Assembly: GCA_019550975.1 (NCBI GenBank)
Contig: SDWH01000013.1
Location: 52,366 to 116,365 of the forward strand
Source: Bacteroidales bacterium SW299
Lineage (GTDB): Bacteria > Bacteroidota > Bacteroidia > Bacteroidales > Bacteroidaceae
DNA: 64,000 nt
Reading direction: 5' to 3'
Shown here: positions 54,528-63,820 of the stretch, in pieces
How positions within the stretch are numbered: the stretch's first letter is position 1
Layout of the letters: each line of letters opens with the position of its first letter
Position numbers and translations under genes: made by a program
Notes under the pieces: generated by a model
The model's input: only the letters and a program-made list of their open reading frames with translations
Database searches by the model: none
Told to the model about the DNA's origin: nothing

Positions 54528-57416
54528 TTAGAAACGCCTCGGGCCCGGTCCGTGATGCCCGCCATTGCCGAATCCGCCCGGCCCCATCGGAGCACGCCCT
54601 CCCTTGCCTCCGAACAAGTTCAGGCGGTAGATAAAATGAACCATGCAATAGCTGTAGATAGCATTGTATTCGGTATCCTGACGCATGGCTGCCGATATGG
54701 TACGGCTGATATTGCTCTGACGGCGCAGGATATCGTAGAACTGCACACTGACCGTAGCCGCATTTCCCTTCAAGAAATCTTGTGAAATCTGGGCATTCCA
54801 TATCAGCTCGTCACGGTTCATGCTGTTGTCGGTATATCCTCGGCGGGAATTCTGGGATATATCCGTCGAAACCGACATGTTCCAGGGCAGACGGAAATTC
54901 GTGCTGGCACCGTAGGAGAACTGATACGTGTCCATATTGTTCTGTTCCTGAAAACTGTTCCGCGAATGATTGTACGTCAGCGAACCGTTCAGCGACAGTT
55001 CCCACCAGTCGTTCCGGTATGTTCCGCGCAGACGCTCGCTCATTACCAGCTGGCGCGTTTTATTCTTGTCCGTATCCGACAAGGTTTCACGGCTGCTTAT
55101 ATAGCTGACAATGTTGTTGTAGCGGGCCATTGTGAAAGTGTTGATGGTAAACTTCTTGTTCCTCAGAGCCGTATTCGTGCCAAGCATGCCAAACAGATTC
55201 CAGTTGCCGTTAATGTTCTCCGGCATCGTACGGTAGCCTCCGGTTGTTTCGTCATATGTCCTTCGGTTGCTGATGTCATTCATCACGTTCTGAAAACTGA
55301 AGTGCGTCATCACGCCACGCTGCTTCTCCGTATTGAAGGTATTATAAAAAATCTTCAACGTATTCGTGAACTCCGGTTTCAGCCCCGGGTTTCCAAGCTT
55401 TACATTCAGCGGGTCCGTATCGTCCGTAATGGGAAGCAAGTCCGTCATGCTCGGCTGAGAGCTTCGCCCGCGATAGTTTACGCGCAACTGGCTCGTTTTC
55501 GAGAAATTGTAGCGGAAATCAAGTGTCGGAGTAAAGTTGAACACCGTGCGCACGGTATCTATCGAATAGTCACCCATGGTATAGCTCAGCGTTGAACGCT
55601 GGGGCTGGAACGACGCGCCCACATTAAAGCGCATCTTGTTGCGGATCACACGGAGCTGCACCTCAGCCTGATGGTTGAAATAGTTGTATTCGGCGTTCTT
55701 GCTCAAGTCGGTATTAAACACGGCCTGGTCAGACAGGAATCCCTGGTTCACGGTCCAGTCGTCCGGCATGTCGAAAGTGGAATTTTCCGTTTTCGAGTTC
55801 CTGTACTGGAAGTCATAGCTGAACTGCAGGAAACCTCCCTTGAATATCGGTTCGCTATACGACAGACGCACCGCATAATCAGACGTTCTGGTCGGAGTAG
55901 TAATGTAACGGTTCAGAATTTCCGACATCACTCCGTTTGCCAAAGCCTCTTCTGCCGTCTGATAATAATCCGTGTGCGAAGCGGAAAACTGTTCACTGTC
56001 GTTGTTCGTATAGTTATAGCGCATCCTCATCGTAATGTTCCGTCCGGGTTTTCCCAGCCTGCGGTTTACCAGCAGCATCCCCTGCGCGTTGATGTTATCC
56101 GCCTTCGACAATGTATTGCGCACAATCGTATTGATAATCTTTTCTTCCGACACCAGCGAAGTGATGTCGTCAGCAGCAACAAGCTCATCGGTGGTCAGCT
56201 CCGGATCCTCGTTGAATGTAAAAGAATTAGAGCTGCTTCCGTTGTCTGTCTTTCCATAAGTAAAACGCGGACGGAACATCAGCCATGTCAGTGTATCAGG
56301 CTTCCATTCCAGACGGAAATCCGCCTTCAGATTGGTTGACTTGTTGCGCGAAGCGTCAATCGCATTCTTGAACGAGCTGCTTTGGGAAGAAACAAAGGTT
56401 TCAGAGTTCTGCTTGCTCCTGACATCGGCATCCTTATAGTTGAAGTTCACGCTGCCTCCGCTTTCCAGCTTTTCCGTTGTAACCGCATAATTGAAGCCGA
56501 TCATCTTCGTTGCATTCAGCCCGTTCTGGCGTCCTCCTCTGAAGCCACCTCCGCCGCCCGGAAAGCCGGCATCATTCACATTGTTAGCCGATCCGATAAC
56601 CGTAAACTGATTGCCCCCTACAAGACGGTTTACCATCATTTTTCCGCTGTAGCGGTCTTCAGTTCCGGCAGCCAAGTCCACATTGCCTATCCATCCCTTG
56701 TTCAGTTCCGGCTTCACGCTCAGGTCGAGCACCGTTTCTTCTTCGCCATCATCGATACCTGTCATCTTTGCCATATCCGACTGTTTGTCGTATGCCCTGA
56801 CCTTATCAATGATATTCACCGGAAGATTCTTCATCGCTACATTCGGATCGTCGGCAAAGAATTCCTTGCCGTCAACCATGATTTTGGTAATCTCCTTTCC
56901 GTTGATGGTTATTTTGCCGCTTTCGTCCACCTCCGCTCCCGGAAGCTTTTTTACGAGTTCTTCAAGCGCAGAGCCTTCGGGCACACGGTAAGCCGAACTG
57001 TTATAGACCAAAGTATCTTCCTTTGCTATCACCTCGGGGGCTTCGGCCACAACCACAGCCTCTCCCAACATGACTGCATCTATCTCAAGCGGTATCTCGC
57101 CCATATTCAGACGCGGACGGTTTGCGTTGAGATAAACCGTGCGGAAATCGGACCGATAACCGATATACGAAATTTTCAGCAAATACTTCCCGGGACGTGC
57201 GGCAACCCGGAACTTTCCGTCAACATCCGTGACGTTGGCCGCAACCACCGAACTGTCTTTCACTGACAACACTTGCACGCCGGCCTGAATGACCGGAGAT
57301 TTGTCTGTTCCGTCCACTACGGTTCCCGAAACAGTCACCTTACCGCCTCCGCTTTGTGCAAAAGCAGAAATGGCACCAGTTGCCATCAGCAGTAAACCCA
57401 AAACCCATCTTTTCAT
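54528..57416 (-). CDS. Large outer-membrane barrel protein (CarboxypepD_reg, plug, OMP_b-brl)
   Basis: The 962-residue protein has a signal peptide (MKRWVLGLLLMATGAISAFA), a carboxypeptidase-regulatory domain (about 28-110, TVSGTVVDGTDKSPV), a plug-like domain (about 115-235 with ALEELVKKLPGAEVDESG and KIMVDGKEFFADDP) and a barrel to about residue 940. The end is a Gly/Pro-rich tail finishing HHGPGPRRF. It resembles TonB-dependent receptors without a SusD partner. The ligand is unknown. It has the same architecture as the 29019-31565 gene, but the two are not close copies. Confidence 0.83.
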   Translation of the reverse strand: MKRWVLGLLLMATGAISAFAQSGGGKVTVSGTVVDGTDKSPVIQAGVQVLSVKDSSVVAANVTDVDGKFRVAARPGKYLLKISYIGYRSDFRTVYLNANRPRLNMGEIPLEIDAVMLGEAVVVAEAPEVIAKEDTLVYNSSAYRVPEGSALEELVKKLPGAEVDESGKITINGKEITKIMVDGKEFFADDPNVAMKNLPVNIIDKVRAYDKQSDMAKMTGIDDGEEETVLDLSVKPELNKGWIGNVDLAAGTEDRYSGKMMVNRLVGGNQFTVIGSANNVNDAGFPGGGGGFRGGRQNGLNATKMIGFNYAVTTEKLESGGSVNFNYKDADVRSKQNSETFVSSQSSSFKNAIDASRNKSTNLKADFRLEWKPDTLTWLMFRPRFTYGKTDNGSSSNSFTFNEDPELTTDELVAADDITSLVSEEKIINTIVRNTLSKADNINAQGMLLVNRRLGKPGRNITMRMRYNYTNNDSEQFSASHTDYYQTAEEALANGVMSEILNRYITTPTRTSDYAVRLSYSEPIFKGGFLQFSYDFQYRNSKTENSTFDMPDDWTVNQGFLSDQAVFNTDLSKNAEYNYFNHQAEVQLRVIRNKMRFNVGASFQPQRSTLSYTMGDYSIDTVRTVFNFTPTLDFRYNFSKTSQLRVNYRGRSSQPSMTDLLPITDDTDPLNVKLGNPGLKPEFTNTLKIFYNTFNTEKQRGVMTHFSFQNVMNDISNRRTYDETTGGYRTMPENINGNWNLFGMLGTNTALRNKKFTINTFTMARYNNIVSYISSRETLSDTDKNKTRQLVMSERLRGTYRNDWWELSLNGSLTYNHSRNSFQEQNNMDTYQFSYGASTNFRLPWNMSVSTDISQNSRRGYTDNSMNRDELIWNAQISQDFLKGNAATVSVQFYDILRRQSNISRTISAAMRQDTEYNAIYSYCMVHFIYRLNLFGGKGGRAPMGPGGFGNGGHHGPGPRRF

Positions 57417-57627
57417 TATTAAAACCCAATTAAAAATAATATGAATGTGTTTTTGACACGCATCGCTTCCAAAGGTTTAGCGAATCCCCCACTCTTTTAA
57501 CTTATTTTTCAGATCAAAACAGCAAGCCCGTTCAGGAATGCTCTCCCCATATGTTTCATCCGGAAAAAATCCGGACGCAAAAATACTTATTTGTAAGCCA
57601 AAACAAATATCCTTCTAACTTTTTTTC

Positions 57628-57635
57628 TAATTTTG
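57628..57635 (+). promoter_or_regulatory. -7 element of aroB
   Basis: TAATTTTG lies 19 nt upstream of the aroB ATG at 57655. The rest of the 238-bp gap from 57417 shows nothing I can assign. Confidence 0.5.
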
Positions 57636-57654
57636 CCTTCCAAACACTACAGAT

Positions 57655-58716
57655 ATGAGCAAACAGGAAATTATCATCTGTCAGAATTTCAAGAAAGAGC
57701 TGACTGAAGCTGTCAACGCCCACTCGTTCGACAAGCTGTTCATCCTTACCGACGAACATACCAACGTGCAATGCCTTCCCCTGATAAAGGACATGGACTT
57801 CATAAAGGATGCCATACAAATCAATGTCGGTCCCGAAGACATCCACAAGAATCTGGAAACCCTGGCCTATGTATGGAAACAACTGAGCGAAAAAGGCGGC
57901 ACACGCCATTCGCTGATGATAAACCTGGGAGGCGGAATGATTACAGACCTGGGCGGATTCGCCGCAGCCACTTTCAAAAGGGGCATTTCTTACATAAACA
58001 TACCTACCACACTGCTTTCGATGGTGGACGCAGCGGTAGGAGGAAAAACCGGAATCAATTTCAATGACTTGAAAAATGAAATCGGCGCATTCTGTCCCGC
58101 CGACCAGGTGCTCATCAACAGCGAATTTCTGAAGACGATCGACCGGAGGAACTTATTGTCAGGCTATGCTGAGATGCTGAAGCACGGGCTTATCAGCAAC
58201 GTTTCTCACTGGGCCGAACTGTTGAAATTCGACACATACGGCATTGATTATACAAAGCTCCAGCAACTTATCGGCGAGTCTGTGGCAATAAAGGAAGCCG
58301 TTGTTGAAAAAGACCCGTTCGAAAAAAATATCCGCAAAGCGCTGAATTTCGGACACACCGCCGGGCACGCTTTCGAAAGTTTCTCTCTCCACAACAACCT
58401 CCCAGTGCTTCACGGCTATGCAGTGGCGTGGGGAATGGTATGCGAACTTTACCTGTCGCATATCCGGGCCGGGTTCCCCAAAGACAAGCTCCGCCAGACC
58501 ATCCAGTTCATCAAAGAAAACTATGGCAAACTCAACTTCACATGTGAGGATTATGAAACGCTGTATAATTTCATGAGGCACGACAAAAAGAATTCTTCAT
58601 CAGGAATCATCAATTTTACGCTTCTTGCCGATGTGGGGGATATCCGCATCAACCAAACGGCAACACAGGAAGAAATCTACGAACTGCTTGATTTCTATAG
58701 CGAAACGATGGGATAG
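57655..58716 (+). CDS. aroB: 3-dehydroquinate synthase
   Basis: The 353-residue enzyme shows the NAD-binding LGGGMITDLGGFAAATFKRG, the PTTLLSMVDAAVGGKTGIN motif and the zinc-ligand stretch LNFGHTAGHAFES. It converts DAHP to 3-dehydroquinate in the shikimate pathway. It is monocistronic and followed by tRNA-Pro. Confidence 0.96.
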   Translation: MSKQEIIICQNFKKELTEAVNAHSFDKLFILTDEHTNVQCLPLIKDMDFIKDAIQINVGPEDIHKNLETLAYVWKQLSEKGGTRHSLMINLGGGMITDLGGFAAATFKRGISYINIPTTLLSMVDAAVGGKTGINFNDLKNEIGAFCPADQVLINSEFLKTIDRRNLLSGYAEMLKHGLISNVSHWAELLKFDTYGIDYTKLQQLIGESVAIKEAVVEKDPFEKNIRKALNFGHTAGHAFESFSLHNNLPVLHGYAVAWGMVCELYLSHIRAGFPKDKLRQTIQFIKENYGKLNFTCEDYETLYNFMRHDKKNSSSGIINFTLLADVGDIRINQTATQEEIYELLDFYSETMG

Positions 58717-58784
58717 AGAGATCCCCTCTGCCGGCAGGCAAAATAAATTAAGGGCAACAGACAAAATAAAAATTCGCAAAACGC

Positions 58785-58814
58785 TTGTTTATTCAAAAAT
58801 AAGCGTTACCTTTG
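58785..58814 (+). promoter_or_regulatory. Promoter of tRNA-Pro
   Basis: TTG (58785-58787) and TACCTTTG (58807-58814) are 19 nt apart, with the tRNA starting 12 nt downstream. It is one of the best promoter matches in the window. Confidence 0.7.
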
Positions 58815-58825
58815 CACTCGCAATT

Positions 58826-58900
58826 CGGGGTGTAGCTCAGCCCGGTTAGAGTACGCGTCTGGGGGGCGTGTGGTCGCTGGTTCGAATCCAGTCACCCCGA
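58826..58900 (+). tRNA. tRNA-Pro(GGG)
   Basis: The 75-nt sequence folds with acceptor CGGGGTG/CACCCCG, D-stem GCTC/GAGT, anticodon loop CTGGGGG (anticodon GGG) and T-arm GCTGG-TTCGAAT-CCAGT. CCA is not encoded. An integrase gene begins 127 bp downstream in the same direction. Confidence 0.95.
58881..58900 (+). other. Presumed attachment site (attL) at the tRNA-Pro 3' end
   Basis: Tyrosine recombinases beside a tRNA commonly use its 3' half as the attachment core. The T-loop to discriminator segment is the likely core. The matching attR would lie beyond the right edge, so the repeat cannot be confirmed here. Confidence 0.4.
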
Positions 58901-58905
58901 CTGGT

Positions 58906-58950
58906 AAAAAGCATTGATAATCTGATGATTGTCGATGCTTTTTGTTTTTT
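58906..58950 (+). terminator. Terminator after tRNA-Pro
   Basis: A 17-bp stem with two wobble pairs (58906-58922 with 58927-58943) and a TGAT loop is followed by GTTTTTT. It separates tRNA-Pro from the integrase. Confidence 0.8.
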
Positions 58951-59026
58951 ATATAGCTCATATAGCTATAGCGGTTGACGCTGTGGTTGACGCGAAAAGT
59001 CAACCAAGAAGTCAACCGTATTTTTT

Positions 59027-60247
59027 ATGAAAGCTGCAATTTCTATTATTTGCTACAAGCATAAAGTGCTTGCAAACGGAGAATCGCCATTAATGGTAAG
59101 AATAGCCAAAGATGGAAAACGTACAATGAAAAGTTTAGGCATATCCGTTAATCCTCAACACTGGGACTTTAGTAAGAACCAACCAAAAACAAATTGTCCC
59201 AATAGGAATCAAATCAAACAAATCATTCTGAAAACTGAAATGGAATATCAGTCTAAGGTACTTGATAAAGAGCTCAAAAAGGAGGAATTCACAGCATCTT
59301 CCCTTATCAATGAACAGAAAGATTCAATTAAAGCAAAAACGGTTGAAGAATTCTACCTGTCACTAATCGAAGATTTAAAGCAGAAAGGTAGAATTGGTAA
59401 TAGCTATGCTTACTTAAACTCATACAATACCCTGCGCAATTTCAATAAAGGTAAAAAGCTGAATTATACTTTCAGCCATATAGATGTTTCTTTCTGCAAA
59501 AAATTTGAGGACTGGATGCGAAGTAAGGGGAACAAGGATACGACCCTCAGTTATCAATTCCGTACTTTACGAGCCACCTATAACAAGGCTATAGAAGCAA
59601 AGATAGTGGCACGTGAAAAGAACCCGTTCATTGAGTACAAGCTAAGCCACTTCAATACCAAAACTATTAAAAGAGCCTTATCCAAGAATGATATTCTGAA
59701 AATTATAAATGCAGATTGTACAAATCAAAGTAAACTTAGGAAACTTACCCATGATTTGTTTTCTTTCTCCTATTTATGTGGAGGAATCTCGTTTGTGGAT
59801 ATTGCCAATCTGACACATCAAAACATTATTGAAGACAGGCTGATTTACCAGCGACAAAAAACACATGGCAATATCAATCTCCTATTATCAAAAGAAGCTT
59901 CTGCCATAATTGAGAAATATTCTACTTACCAACAGGAAGCAGAATACCTATTTCCTATTCTACATTGCAAACGCCATATAACACCCATGCAGAAAAGTAA
60001 CAGAGTACATAAAATCTGCCATCAAGTGAATACTGAGTTAAGAGCATTTGCTAAAGAATTAGGAATAACAGCAGAAGTGACCACATACGTTGCTCGTCAT
60101 TCATTCGCTACCATATTAAAGAAATCTGGAGTAAACATTGGAATCATATCACAAGCATTAGGACATCAAGATATAAAAACTACCCAGATATATCTAAGTA
60201 AATTTGATAATGAACAAGTAGATGATGCAATGAAGAATCTACTATAA
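59027..60247 (+). CDS. Tyrosine-type site-specific integrase (Bacteroidetes type)
   Basis: The 406-residue protein has an N-terminal arm-binding domain (1-90), a SAM-like core-binding domain (about 105-200) and a C-terminal catalytic domain. Visible catalytic residues are R357 in YVARHSFAT, H380 in LGHQDIKTT and nucleophile Y389. The first catalytic arginine position reads Gly (LCGGISFVD, about residue 252), as in some Bacteroidetes recombinases such as IntDOT that lack Arg I. It should catalyse insertion and excision of the element at tRNA-Pro. A terminator follows at once. Confidence 0.92.
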   Translation: MKAAISIICYKHKVLANGESPLMVRIAKDGKRTMKSLGISVNPQHWDFSKNQPKTNCPNRNQIKQIILKTEMEYQSKVLDKELKKEEFTASSLINEQKDSIKAKTVEEFYLSLIEDLKQKGRIGNSYAYLNSYNTLRNFNKGKKLNYTFSHIDVSFCKKFEDWMRSKGNKDTTLSYQFRTLRATYNKAIEAKIVAREKNPFIEYKLSHFNTKTIKRALSKNDILKIINADCTNQSKLRKLTHDLFSFSYLCGGISFVDIANLTHQNIIEDRLIYQRQKTHGNINLLLSKEASAIIEKYSTYQQEAEYLFPILHCKRHITPMQKSNRVHKICHQVNTELRAFAKELGITAEVTTYVARHSFATILKKSGVNIGIISQALGHQDIKTTQIYLSKFDNEQVDDAMKNLL

Positions 60248-60254
60248 AATGATT

Positions 60255-60293
60255 ATCCCACTTGCAGTTATTGTGAGTGGGATTTTCTTTTTT
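60255..60293 (+). terminator. Terminator of the integrase gene
   Basis: An 8-bp stem ATCCCACT (60255-60262) with AGTGGGAT (60276-60283) is followed by TTTTCTTTTTT, 8 bp after the stop. Confidence 0.75.
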
Positions 60294-60300
60294 AATTTTG
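60271..60300 (+). promoter_or_regulatory. Promoter of the 287-residue island gene
   Basis: TTG (60271-60273) and TAATTTTG (60293-60300) are 19 nt apart; the ATG is at 60325. It overlaps the integrase terminator. Confidence 0.6.
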
Positions 60301-60324
60301 CATATAAACCAATAATTATTTACG

Positions 60325-61188
60325 ATGGAACTATCTGAAGAAAATCTTGAATATATTACTTTCGTAGCTAAGGAATATTGTCACTTGCCAGAATTTAATG
60401 ATGAATATTCCAAACTTAATGCTTCAACTCATGCCAAAAGCATTTTTAAAGCAAGGTACGAAACTCTAAACGATACATTTCAAAAAGCCTATCAAGAATA
60501 TAGCCAAAATGAAAAAATCAAATCTACTATAAATATCTACCAACTGGATTCAAATAAACTATGGCTATTGTTTTTATTCATTACAGATTTTACAGAAAGT
60601 TGTTTTTATGAAGATACAAATACAGAAAAACTTTCAATAAATGATTTCTGTAAAGAGTGCATTTCGTTAATTGAAAATAGCAATGATATTAATATAACTG
60701 TAACCTCACCTGATAAGAGAATTAGCCTAAAAAATCCTGTATTTATAAAAGCGTTCAAAGATTTTTGTGAGATACTAATTCAACAGCCCAATAATAATTT
60801 AATGAATATCAAGTTCTATCAAACAATCATAGATGAAAAAGGTAAGCATGAAATAAAAAAAATAACGTTATTTGTTAAGATGTTCAGGTACTTCTTAGAT
60901 AACCATGTAAAAGTACGGAAGCCCAGCAAAATGACATTTATTGGAAAACTTCTGTATTTGGGGAATTTTGTTACAGAAGACTCATATTTAACGGAATACA
61001 ATCCTACACCTATAACAACAAAGAACAAGTTTAAAATAAAATTATATGGAACGGTTTTTATTAATGGAAAAGAATATATTAAAGACCCTGACGATATAGG
61101 AAAACGCATAGCTGATAATATAAAGAAATGCCCAGATACTACTCCAACAAGCATTTCTAACTATATTGATTATCCTCTTGATTTCTAA
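60325..61188 (+). CDS. Island protein of unknown function
   Basis: The 287-residue protein is soluble, without signal peptide or membrane segment, and I do not recognise it. Residues 1-110 look helical (YITFVAKEYCHLPEF, KLWLLFLFITDFTESCFYED), and the C-terminal half mixes strands and helices (MTFIGKLLYLGNFVTEDSYL). No nucleotide-binding loop or HTH is evident. Its own promoter and a following hairpin make it an independent unit, which is typical of island cargo such as defence or exclusion genes. That role is speculation. Confidence 0.6.
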   Translation: MELSEENLEYITFVAKEYCHLPEFNDEYSKLNASTHAKSIFKARYETLNDTFQKAYQEYSQNEKIKSTINIYQLDSNKLWLLFLFITDFTESCFYEDTNTEKLSINDFCKECISLIENSNDINITVTSPDKRISLKNPVFIKAFKDFCEILIQQPNNNLMNIKFYQTIIDEKGKHEIKKITLFVKMFRYFLDNHVKVRKPSKMTFIGKLLYLGNFVTEDSYLTEYNPTPITTKNKFKIKLYGTVFINGKEYIKDPDDIGKRIADNIKKCPDTTPTSISNYIDYPLDF

Positions 61189-61198
61189 TATATTATTA

Positions 61199-61231
61199 TT
61201 TAGGGAAAACTAAAGCGTTGGTTTCCCTAAA
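61199..61231 (+). terminator. Hairpin after the 287-residue island gene
   Basis: TTTAGGGAAA (61199-61208) pairs perfectly with TTTCCCTAAA (61222-61231) around a 13-nt loop. T runs follow only at a distance. Confidence 0.55.
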
Positions 61232-61273
61232 CCCTATTCTCCTATTTTTCCTCTAACTTCACCATATAGCCTA

Positions 61274-61281
61274 TACCTTTG
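61274..61281 (+). promoter_or_regulatory. -7 element of the 161-residue island gene
   Basis: TACCTTTG gives a leader of about 95 nt before the ATG at 61381, with a small TTCCC/GGGAA hairpin. Confidence 0.45.
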
Positions 61282-61380
61282 CAACGTAATCAGAAATAAA
61301 ACGGTGCGCACCTTTTAATGATGATTATCTGACAGTTCCCTCAGAATGGGAATAAAGTAAAAGCTAAAAAAAGAAGAATT

Positions 61381-61866
61381 ATGGAATTTAACATTAATGG
61401 AACACTTGTTCCACAAGTAGAGAAATACGATAATCAAGGTGCACACAATGCCATCAAGTCAATGATGCAGAGAAAAGAAACTCTAAGCATTAGACTATAT
61501 ACCGACAAAGAAAACTATCCTTGCATTTGGGTAGAATCTTATAATGTTGCAGGTTTCAAATACTATGTCAATCCAGCTTCTTTCAAATGGATATACACTT
61601 ATCTGACAACTGGAGAAAGTGAAGATGGAAGAATAAAGCCAACTGAACTTACCCCTTTTAAAGCAAACGAAGATAACAATTTTCAGTTATCCATATTGAA
61701 ACAGCTCATTGAATCTGGAAAACGTGTGCAGTTCGTTCCGTTGTTTCGTGAGGTCAATAATTATATCAGTGCAACCAGCGCATTTCTCCGTGGCAAGATA
61801 TTCTTCCGAGTGGAACGCACGGATGAAATTCTGGACTACCTGCGTGAAAAGGAAGCTATAATCTGA
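61381..61866 (+). CDS. Small island protein of unknown function
   Basis: The 161-residue soluble protein has no recognised family. It mixes strands (SIRLYTDKENYPCIWVESYN) and helices (FQLSILKQLIESGKRV, then a charged C-terminal helix near DEILDYLREKE). It is 58 bp upstream of the helicase-like gene and probably co-transcribed, so it may assist that protein. Confidence 0.6.
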   Translation: MEFNINGTLVPQVEKYDNQGAHNAIKSMMQRKETLSIRLYTDKENYPCIWVESYNVAGFKYYVNPASFKWIYTYLTTGESEDGRIKPTELTPFKANEDNNFQLSILKQLIESGKRVQFVPLFREVNNYISATSAFLRGKIFFRVERTDEILDYLREKEAII

Positions 61867-61924
61867 TAATTATTAACCTAAAGAGTGGGAGCCAAAAACT
61901 CCCCTCTTCTAAAACGAAAACAAG

Positions 61925-63718
61925 ATGAATACTACATATATCAATATAGAAAAGAAGAACGGAAAAACTCAATATCTGACAGAAGTCTTACCAGAAATTC
62001 CAACCAATACCATACTCTATAAAAAACTGACAGGACTGGGAGCAACTTATGGCGAACTGAAAGCTGACAGAGATTCCATTATCCTAGAACCGAATGTTCC
62101 AGTAATCAAAGGTAAATGCAAAGACCCGAAACACACAAAGGACAATCTTATGGGAGTTTACGAGAATGTAACGGTAGATTCTATTGTAAAATACCTGCAA
62201 GCCAGTAAGGAAAAACATATAAAGCTATTATCCACTCCAGAAAGTTTTTCCAAGATTAAAGCTGCATTTGAAGAAATTGATAGGGATATTTATTCTACCT
62301 GCTACCTTTTGTTTGACGAATGCCACAAGATAGTGAAAGATGTAGACTACAGAGAAAACATAACATTACCTTTCGATGATTTCTTCATGTTTGAGAACAA
62401 AGGTCTTGTGTCTGCTACTCCGCTGGATTTTACTGACCCAAGATTTTTTAATCAGAAATTTCAGATAATGGAAGTTCAACCCAATTTCGAATATGCTCAG
62501 CCATTAAACCTATACCATACTAATAATGTGCTACAGGAACTAAAGAAACGAATCAGCAATACAGAAAAACCGATTTTTCTGTTTATCAACTCTACGGAAA
62601 CCATTTATTCAATTATGGATAAACTGGATATTCTGGAACAATCTACAGTGTTCTGTGCATACAATAGTGTAAAGAACCTAAAGGATAAGAAGTTCAGTCA
62701 AGCCTATTCAGATTGGGATGCAGCCAAGATGAATAAATACAATTTTCTGACAAGCAGATTCTTTAATGCTCTGGATATTGAACTGGATTTCCAGCCAGAA
62801 GTTTTTATTGTAACCGATGTTACTATGGCTACCCAGAGCATAATAGACCCGTTTACCGATACCATACAGATAATTGGAAGATTCAGAAATGGGATAGCCT
62901 CAGTAAGCCATATAACGAATACGGACTATAAATTTCAAGTAAGGTCAAAAAAACAGTTACAGTTTAGAATCAATGTGTTTGAAGAAACTTATAAAACTCT
63001 CAAAGCATATTATGATAATGCAACCAGTGATGAATTAAGGGATGCGGTCAAAGCAATACTTAATAATCACCCGCTCACTCCTTTATTAAACACAGATGGA
63101 ACAAAGAACTGGTTTAAGATAGACAATTATCTGGCAGAAAATCTGGTACAGGGATATTATAACAGTTTTGATAAATTGGTAGAGCACTACAAGCAATGCG
63201 AATTCTTTAATCTGAATTATGAATCGCAAGCCTATAAATTGAGTGACACCGAAAGGCTTAAACGAGAAAATAAATCACTAAGCATAAAAGCCAAACGTAG
63301 GGAAATAGTGGAACAACTGGAAATTCTGAAAGGGGATGAAACCAGCATAGCGATGGAGCACAAAAGAGAACTTATCCGAACTGACGCTTTTATAGTCCAG
63401 GCTTATGATGAGTTAGGTAAGGCAAAAATAGAGGAACTGAAATACTCCCAGTCCCCAATAAGAGAAGCCATGATACTTAAAAGGTACAATGATAAACGGA
63501 CAGGTACAGAGTTCATTGAAATGGTGAAAAACAGGTTTAAGACAGGACAATCCTATGAATTATCTCAGATTAATAAAATCAGGGATGAAATATACAGCTT
63601 ATTGAATATGCCACCTATAAAGAAGAAGCCAAAGGATTTTCTAAGTGATTTCTTTGAGCTAAGGGATTATTGGAAGAACAGACAAAGAGCCTTATTTCTG
63701 GAATATGAAAAAGTTTAG
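61925..63718 (+). CDS. SF2 helicase-like protein with atypical Walker A
   Basis: The 597-residue protein shows the order of SF2 motifs: TGLGATYG at 36-43 in the Walker A place but lacking the Lys of GKT, DECH box at 131-134 in LLFDECHK, motif III SAT at 163-165, a TSR-containing motif V near 276-278 and motif VI QIIGRFRNG at 315-323. The C-terminal third is helical and charged. I recall such GATT-type relatives on other Bacteroides islands. Without the lysine, ATP hydrolysis is uncertain. It could act in island replication or defence. Confidence 0.72.
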   Translation: MNTTYINIEKKNGKTQYLTEVLPEIPTNTILYKKLTGLGATYGELKADRDSIILEPNVPVIKGKCKDPKHTKDNLMGVYENVTVDSIVKYLQASKEKHIKLLSTPESFSKIKAAFEEIDRDIYSTCYLLFDECHKIVKDVDYRENITLPFDDFFMFENKGLVSATPLDFTDPRFFNQKFQIMEVQPNFEYAQPLNLYHTNNVLQELKKRISNTEKPIFLFINSTETIYSIMDKLDILEQSTVFCAYNSVKNLKDKKFSQAYSDWDAAKMNKYNFLTSRFFNALDIELDFQPEVFIVTDVTMATQSIIDPFTDTIQIIGRFRNGIASVSHITNTDYKFQVRSKKQLQFRINVFEETYKTLKAYYDNATSDELRDAVKAILNNHPLTPLLNTDGTKNWFKIDNYLAENLVQGYYNSFDKLVEHYKQCEFFNLNYESQAYKLSDTERLKRENKSLSIKAKRREIVEQLEILKGDETSIAMEHKRELIRTDAFIVQAYDELGKAKIEELKYSQSPIREAMILKRYNDKRTGTEFIEMVKNRFKTGQSYELSQINKIRDEIYSLLNMPPIKKKPKDFLSDFFELRDYWKNRQRALFLEYEKV

Positions 63719-63795
63719 TCAGCTACAACATTTTATCATAAAACCTCTTATTATAACCCCTTTTCTAAAAATGTTGTACTTACCCGAAATGAAAG

Positions 63796-63820
63796 TCCAG
63801 ATTCAATTTATCTGGATTTT
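63796..63820 (+). terminator. Hairpin after the helicase-like gene
   Basis: TCCAGAT (63796-63802) pairs with ATCTGGA (63810-63816), extended by A-T and G-T pairs, and is followed by TTTTC. It lies 77 bp after the stop. Confidence 0.65.
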
